A stretch of 64,000 nt of DNA from Paenibacillus aestuarii. Lineage in GTDB: Bacteria; Bacillota; Bacilli; Paenibacillales; NBRC-103111. The stretch lies in contig NZ_JAQFVF010000027.1 of NCBI RefSeq assembly GCF_027789125.1, forward strand, positions 1 through 64,000, written 5' to 3'. The notes under the pieces are model-generated. The model ran no database searches and was not told the origin of the DNA. It worked only from the letters and a program-made list of their open reading frames with translations. Shown piece after piece: positions 60,415 to 64,000 of this stretch; the stretch's first letter is position 1; every line of letters begins with the position of its first letter. Position numbers and translations under genes: made by a program.

Positions 60415-61857
60415 ATGTCGTCGCCTATCAATAACGTCAGACCGGCACCGGATCAAGTGCTCGTAGACATCGCCGATTACGTCTCCTCCTATTCCATTGA
60501 CAGCCAAGAGGCTTGGCAAGCCGCACGGCTATGCCTCATCGATACGTTGGGCTGCGGCTTACTGGCGCTGCGCTATCCGGAGTGCACCAAGCATTTGGGG
60601 CCGATCGTTCCAGGTACCGTCGTCCCGCACGGCGCCAAGGTGCCCGGTACCTCCTATCAGCTGGACCCGGTGACGGCTGCCTTCAATATCGGCTGCATGA
60701 TCCGCTGGTTGGACTATAATGACACCTGGCTGGCCGCAGAATGGGGACACCCATCGGATAATCTGGGCGGCATTCTAGCGATCGCCGATTACCTTAGCCG
60801 CAGCCGGGCTGCCGAAGGCAAAGCACCGCTGACGATGCGCAGCGTCCTGGAAGGCATGATCAAGGCGCATGAAATTCAAGGCGTGATCGCCCTGCAAAAC
60901 AGTTTTAACCGCGTTGGGCTCGATCACGTCATTTTGGTCAAAGTCGCTTCGACTGCCGTCGTGTCCGCGCTGCTGGGGCTTTCCCAGGATGAAATCGTGA
61001 ACGCCGTGTCGAACGCCTGGATTGACGGGCAGGCGCTGCGAACTTATCGTCACGCGCCGAATACCGGCTCACGCAAATCGTGGGCGGCAGGCGACGCCAC
61101 AAGCCGGGCGGTCCGCTTGGCGCTCATGGCGCAAAAAGGGGAAATGGGTTACCCGTCCGCATTGACGGCGAAGACATGGGGGTTCTACGACGTGCTATTC
61201 AAAGGCTATGAGCTCAAATTCCAGCAACCGTACGGGTCCTACGTAATGGAAAATGTGCTGTTCAAAATCTCCTTCCCGGCGGAGTTCCATGCCCAAACCG
61301 CAGTCGAATGTGCGCTGCTGCTCCACTCTCAAGTGAAGGACCGGCTCGATGACATCGATCGGATCGTCCTGACGACCCATGAATCGGCGTTGCGGATTAT
61401 TGATAAAAAAGGGCCGCTGCATAATCCTGCAGACCGCGATCACTGCTTGCAGTATATGACGGCGGTCGGGCTGATTTATGGCGATTTGACGGCTGACCAC
61501 TATGAAGACGCAGTGGCCTCTAATCCAAGTATCGATGCGCTGCGCGACAAAATGGTGACCATTGAAGAGGAAAGATACTCCCGGGAGTATCTTGATGCTG
61601 ACAAACGCTCGATTGCGAACAGCGTCCAGGTGTTTTTTAAGGACGGCACCGCGACGGAAAAAGCCGAAGTTGAATATCCCATCGGGCACCGCCGCAGACG
61701 GGCGGAAGGTATCCCTGTCCTGGAGCGGAAATTCGCCGCCAATCTGGCAACCCGTTTTCCGGCCAAACAGGCGCAAACAATCTATGAGCTGTGCCAAGAC
61801 CAAGCCCGCTTAGAAGCGGCACCTGTTCATGAGTTCCTAGATTTGTTTGTGATTTGA
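60415..61857 (+). CDS. prpD: 2-Methylcitrate dehydratase (MmgE/PrpD family)
   Basis: About 480 aa. [42 protein letters not shown] and [19 protein letters not shown] are family landmarks. It dehydrates 2-methylcitrate to 2-methylaconitate (or performs dehydration plus rehydration as in B. subtilis MmgE). GGGGG about 9 bases upstream supports ATG 60415; the open frame from 60352 overlaps prpC. It is last in the operon, and a terminator follows. Confidence 0.94.
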   Translation: MSSPINNVRPAPDQVLVDIADYVSSYSIDSQEAWQAARLCLIDTLGCGLLALRYPECTKHLGPIVPGTVVPHGAKVPGTSYQLDPVTAAFNIGCMIRWLDYNDTWLAAEWGHPSDNLGGILAIADYLSRSRAAEGKAPLTMRSVLEGMIKAHEIQGVIALQNSFNRVGLDHVILVKVASTAVVSALLGLSQDEIVNAVSNAWIDGQALRTYRHAPNTGSRKSWAAGDATSRAVRLALMAQKGEMGYPSALTAKTWGFYDVLFKGYELKFQQPYGSYVMENVLFKISFPAEFHAQTAVECALLLHSQVKDRLDDIDRIVLTTHESALRIIDKKGPLHNPADRDHCLQYMTAVGLIYGDLTADHYEDAVASNPSIDALRDKMVTIEEERYSREYLDADKRSIANSVQVFFKDGTATEKAEVEYPIGHRRRRAEGIPVLERKFAANLATRFPAKQAQTIYELCQDQARLEAAPVHEFLDLFVI

Positions 61858-61880
61858 CCTCTGTAGGCGAAACTCGCAGG

Positions 61881-61916
61881 GCAGGCTTCTTCTTCTAATA
61901 GGAGGAGCCTGCTTTC
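61881..61916 (+). terminator. Terminator after prpD
   Basis: GCAGGCT-CTTC pairs with GGAG-AGCCTGC, followed by a short T-run. Confidence 0.75.
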
Positions 61917-62077
61917 ATATTGCCTGGCACAGCGCGAGGGCGGCTTTAGGATGAAGTTTGTTTTATCCCTAACGAGGTTAGTTTTTTACCTGTCTTGTCC
62001 TGCCGTTCGTCTTTAAACTTAAGGGGAGGGCACTATTCGTTTGTTTATTGCAGTTTTTACGATGGGGGAGTCATTAA

Positions 62078-64000
62078 GTGGATAACGTTACGAGGCAGGA
62101 GCAGTGTGATCTGAAACTTTGGTACAAGCAACCGGCAGGCAAATGGGTGGAAGCGCTGCCTGTGGGCAATGGCAGTCTGGGTGCCATGGTTTTCGGCAAG
62201 GTGCAGCAGGAGCGCATCCAGCTCAATGAAGACAGCGTATGGTATGGCGGTCCTGCGGACAGGGAGAACCCGGATGCGAGCCGCTATATGGGCGAAATTC
62301 GCCGCCTTATGTTTGAGGGACGACCGGCGGAGGCCGAATATTTGGCGCGGATGGCAATGACGGCCACTCCGAAACATATCGCTCCCTACCAGACGCTGGG
62401 AGATTTGAATCTGTACAATGCTGTGGCTAGCGGCGAGGTTAGCGGTTACGTTCGCGAGCTGGATCTGGCGACAGGCATTGCATCGGTATCCTACCGCATG
62501 AACGGGGCCAAGTTCCGCCGTGAAGTGTTCGCCAGCACCGTGCACCAAGTACTCGTTGTCCGGCTCGAAGCGGAAGGCTCGGAGCGCTTGACGCTCAGCG
62601 CCAACGTGACCCGCCGTCCGTTCGAAGGGAACACGGCGGCTTGGGGAGAGGCTGGCGTCGTCATGAACGGGCAGTGCGGGCCGGACGGGGTGACGTTCGG
62701 CACGGTGTTGAAAGCGGTCACCGAAGGCGGCAGCGTGCGGGTGATCGGCGATTTCCTTGCGGTCGAAGGCGCCGAAAGCGTCACGTTCTACGTGGCGGCG
62801 GCGACTTCGTTCCGCCACGCCGATCCCGTGGCCGTGGGCCGCGCTCGCGTCGAAGCGGCTGCGGCTCACGGCTTTGCCGCAGTGCGGGCCGCGCACACGG
62901 CCGCGCACAGGGCGATATTCGAGCGTGTCTCGCTCGAATTGGGCGATCCGTCGGCTGAGCAGGCGCTGCTTCCGACGGACGAACGCCTGCGCCGACTGCA
63001 GGCCGGGCAGGAGGATCAGGGCTTGATCGCGCTGTTTTTCCAGTATGGGCGCTATTTGTTGATGGCCAGCTCGCGCCCCGGGACGCTGCCGGCGAACTTG
63101 CAGGGCATCTGGAACGAGAGTCACACGCCGCCGTGGGAAAGTGATTATCATCTGAATATCAATCTGCAGATGAACTATTGGCCGGCGGAAGTATGCAATC
63201 TCGCTGAATGCCACGAGCCGGTGTTCGATCTGCTGGATCGACTGCGCGAGAACGGCAGCAGGACGGCCCGCAGCGTTTATGGCGCATCCGGTTTCGTCGC
63301 GCATCATGCCACGAACTTGTGGGCCGAAACCGATATCGTGGGTCTATACGTTCCGGCGGTGTTTTGGCCGATGGGCGGCGCGTGGCTGTCGCTGCATCTC
63401 TGGGAACATTACCGTTATGGACTCAATTACAGCTTTCTCGCTGAGCGCGCGTACCCGACCTTGAAGGAGGCGGCGCACTTTTTCCTCGACTTCCTCGTGG
63501 AAGACGCGGCGGGCCGCTTGGTCACGGTCCCTTCGCTGTCGCCTGAGAACAGCTACCGGCTGGAGAATGGCAATGTAGGCTGTTTGGCGATCGGTCCGTC
63601 GATGGATTCGCAAATCATCCATGCGTTGTTTACGGCTTGTATGGAGGCGAGCCGGATTCTCGGCATCGATGAGGACTTCTCCGCCCGCCTAGCGCAAACA
63701 CTGGAGAGATTGCCTGCCCCGAAGATCGGGAAGCATGGACAGTTGATGGAATGGGCGGACGATTATGAAGAAGTGGAGCCGGGGCATCGGCATATCTCGC
63801 ACCTGTTTGCCTTGCATCCGGGCGAACAGATCACGCCGCAGCATACGCCGCAGCTGGCACAGGCGGCCAGGACGACACTGGAGCGGCGTCTGGCGAACGG
63901 CGGCGGCCATACCGGCTGGAGTCGGGCGTGGATCATTAACTTCTGGGCGCGGCTGCAGGCAGGGGACTTCGCTTATGACAATTTGCTCGCGATGATCAGT
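62078..64000 (+). CDS. GH95-family alpha-L-fucosidase, cut off by the window edge
   Basis: The frame is open from GTG 62078 to the end, at least 640 aa of an expected 750-800. The N-terminal domain has LWYKQPAGKWVEALPVGNG and LNEDSVWYGGP. The catalytic (alpha/alpha)6 barrel includes INLQMNYWPAEVCNL, with the two Asn residues used by GH95, PSLSPENSY with the general-acid Glu, and HRHISHLFALHPGEQITP. It removes terminal alpha-1,2-linked fucose (some relatives act on galactose). There is no signal peptide, so it probably works on imported oligosaccharides. GGGGGAG precedes the GTG by about 8 bases. GC content rises sharply in 62640-63010. Confidence 0.92.
   Translation, partial: MDNVTRQEQCDLKLWYKQPAGKWVEALPVGNGSLGAMVFGKVQQERIQLNEDSVWYGGPADRENPDASRYMGEIRRLMFEGRPAEAEYLARMAMTATPKHIAPYQTLGDLNLYNAVASGEVSGYVRELDLATGIASVSYRMNGAKFRREVFASTVHQVLVVRLEAEGSERLTLSANVTRRPFEGNTAAWGEAGVVMNGQCGPDGVTFGTVLKAVTEGGSVRVIGDFLAVEGAESVTFYVAAATSFRHADPVAVGRARVEAAAAHGFAAVRAAHTAAHRAIFERVSLELGDPSAEQALLPTDERLRRLQAGQEDQGLIALFFQYGRYLLMASSRPGTLPANLQGIWNESHTPPWESDYHLNINLQMNYWPAEVCNLAECHEPVFDLLDRLRENGSRTARSVYGASGFVAHHATNLWAETDIVGLYVPAVFWPMGGAWLSLHLWEHYRYGLNYSFLAERAYPTLKEAAHFFLDFLVEDAAGRLVTVPSLSPENSYRLENGNVGCLAIGPSMDSQIIHALFTACMEASRILGIDEDFSARLAQTLERLPAPKIGKHGQLMEWADDYEEVEPGHRHISHLFALHPGEQITPQHTPQLAQAARTTLERRLANGGGHTGWSRAWIINFWARLQAGDFAYDNLLAMIS

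Noticed and set aside
61970-61982. CTAAC-GAG-GTTAG inverted repeat before the fucosidase
   Set aside because: The arms are short, there is no promoter in phase, and it is easily expected by chance.
62057-63307. 416-codon minus-strand frame over the fucosidase
   Set aside because: High GC lowers stop frequency; the plus strand has clear GH95 motifs over the whole stretch.

Overview
The window looks like chromosomal DNA of a spore-forming Gram-positive of the Paenibacillus type. This rests on several observations: AGGAGG-type ribosome binding sites with frequent TTG and GTG starts, spore genes (YheC/YheD, GerPF-like, YtrH, YtrI, YtvI), and the conserved Bacillales gene order ytoI-ytpI-ytrI-ytrH-dnaE ... 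accD-accA ... pyk-fxsA-ytvI ... citZ-icd-mdh ... pho two-component system. No rRNA, tRNA, insertion sequence, prophage or CRISPR array was seen.

Layout. 1-5.3 kb: a 102-bp tandem repeat, the nagA/nagB amino-sugar genes, a HAD phosphatase, a GerPF-like spore germination protein, and a metal efflux pair (CDF exporter plus ArsR/CzrA-type repressor) with a clear 12-2-12 operator. 5.3-12.2 kb: five consecutive YheC/YheD ATP-grasp spore-coat paralogues facing a divergent yheA. 12.3-14.3 kb: a small membrane-anchored protein, an ApbE-like flavin transferase and a ferric-reductase-like membrane protein. 14.3-19 kb: an acyltransferase, a methyltransferase-nitroreductase operon, a small membrane protein and a long heptad-repeat coiled-coil protein. 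19-32.2 kb: the ytoI-dnaE block, pgpA, accDA, pyk, a hotdog thioesterase, fxsA and ytvI. 32.3-36 kb: convergent ppk and ppx. 36-47.8 kb: TCA-cycle genes (citZ, icd, mdh, class I fumarase) with a decayed secreted-protein gene, a small membrane protein, YfbR-like nucleotidase and a polysaccharide deacetylase between them, then phoR and phoP. 47.8-58 kb: accessory genes, namely a MerR-methyltransferase fusion, a Gfo/Idh/MocA oxidoreductase, a complete tryptophan-to-anthranilate operon (kynU-kynB-kynA), two small membrane proteins, a divergent AraC / phytanoyl-CoA dioxygenase-epimerase locus, and a PaaI thioesterase between two repeat tracts. 58.3-61.9 kb: the methylcitrate operon (prpB-prpC-prpD). 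62 kb to the end: a GH95 alpha-L-fucosidase cut off by the window edge.

How the genes fit together. The core metabolic genes link carboxylation of acetyl-CoA, pyruvate kinase and the oxidative TCA branch. The citZ promoter carries a sequence matching the citrate-responsive CcpC dyad. A PHO-box-like direct repeat lies between phoR and phoP and another lies upstream of ppk, suggesting that phosphate sensing and polyphosphate storage share control. The methylcitrate operon supplies a second citrate-synthase family enzyme for propionyl-CoA.

Most of the window is ordinary. The parts that deserve a second look are the five-copy YheC/YheD array, the flavinylation-like cluster with a divergent ApbE and no visible flavin acceptor, the heptad protein with a LexA-like site upstream, the reversed phoR-phoP order, the genes missing from conserved neighbourhoods (nrnA, pfkA), and three unrelated tandem repeat tracts next to genes.
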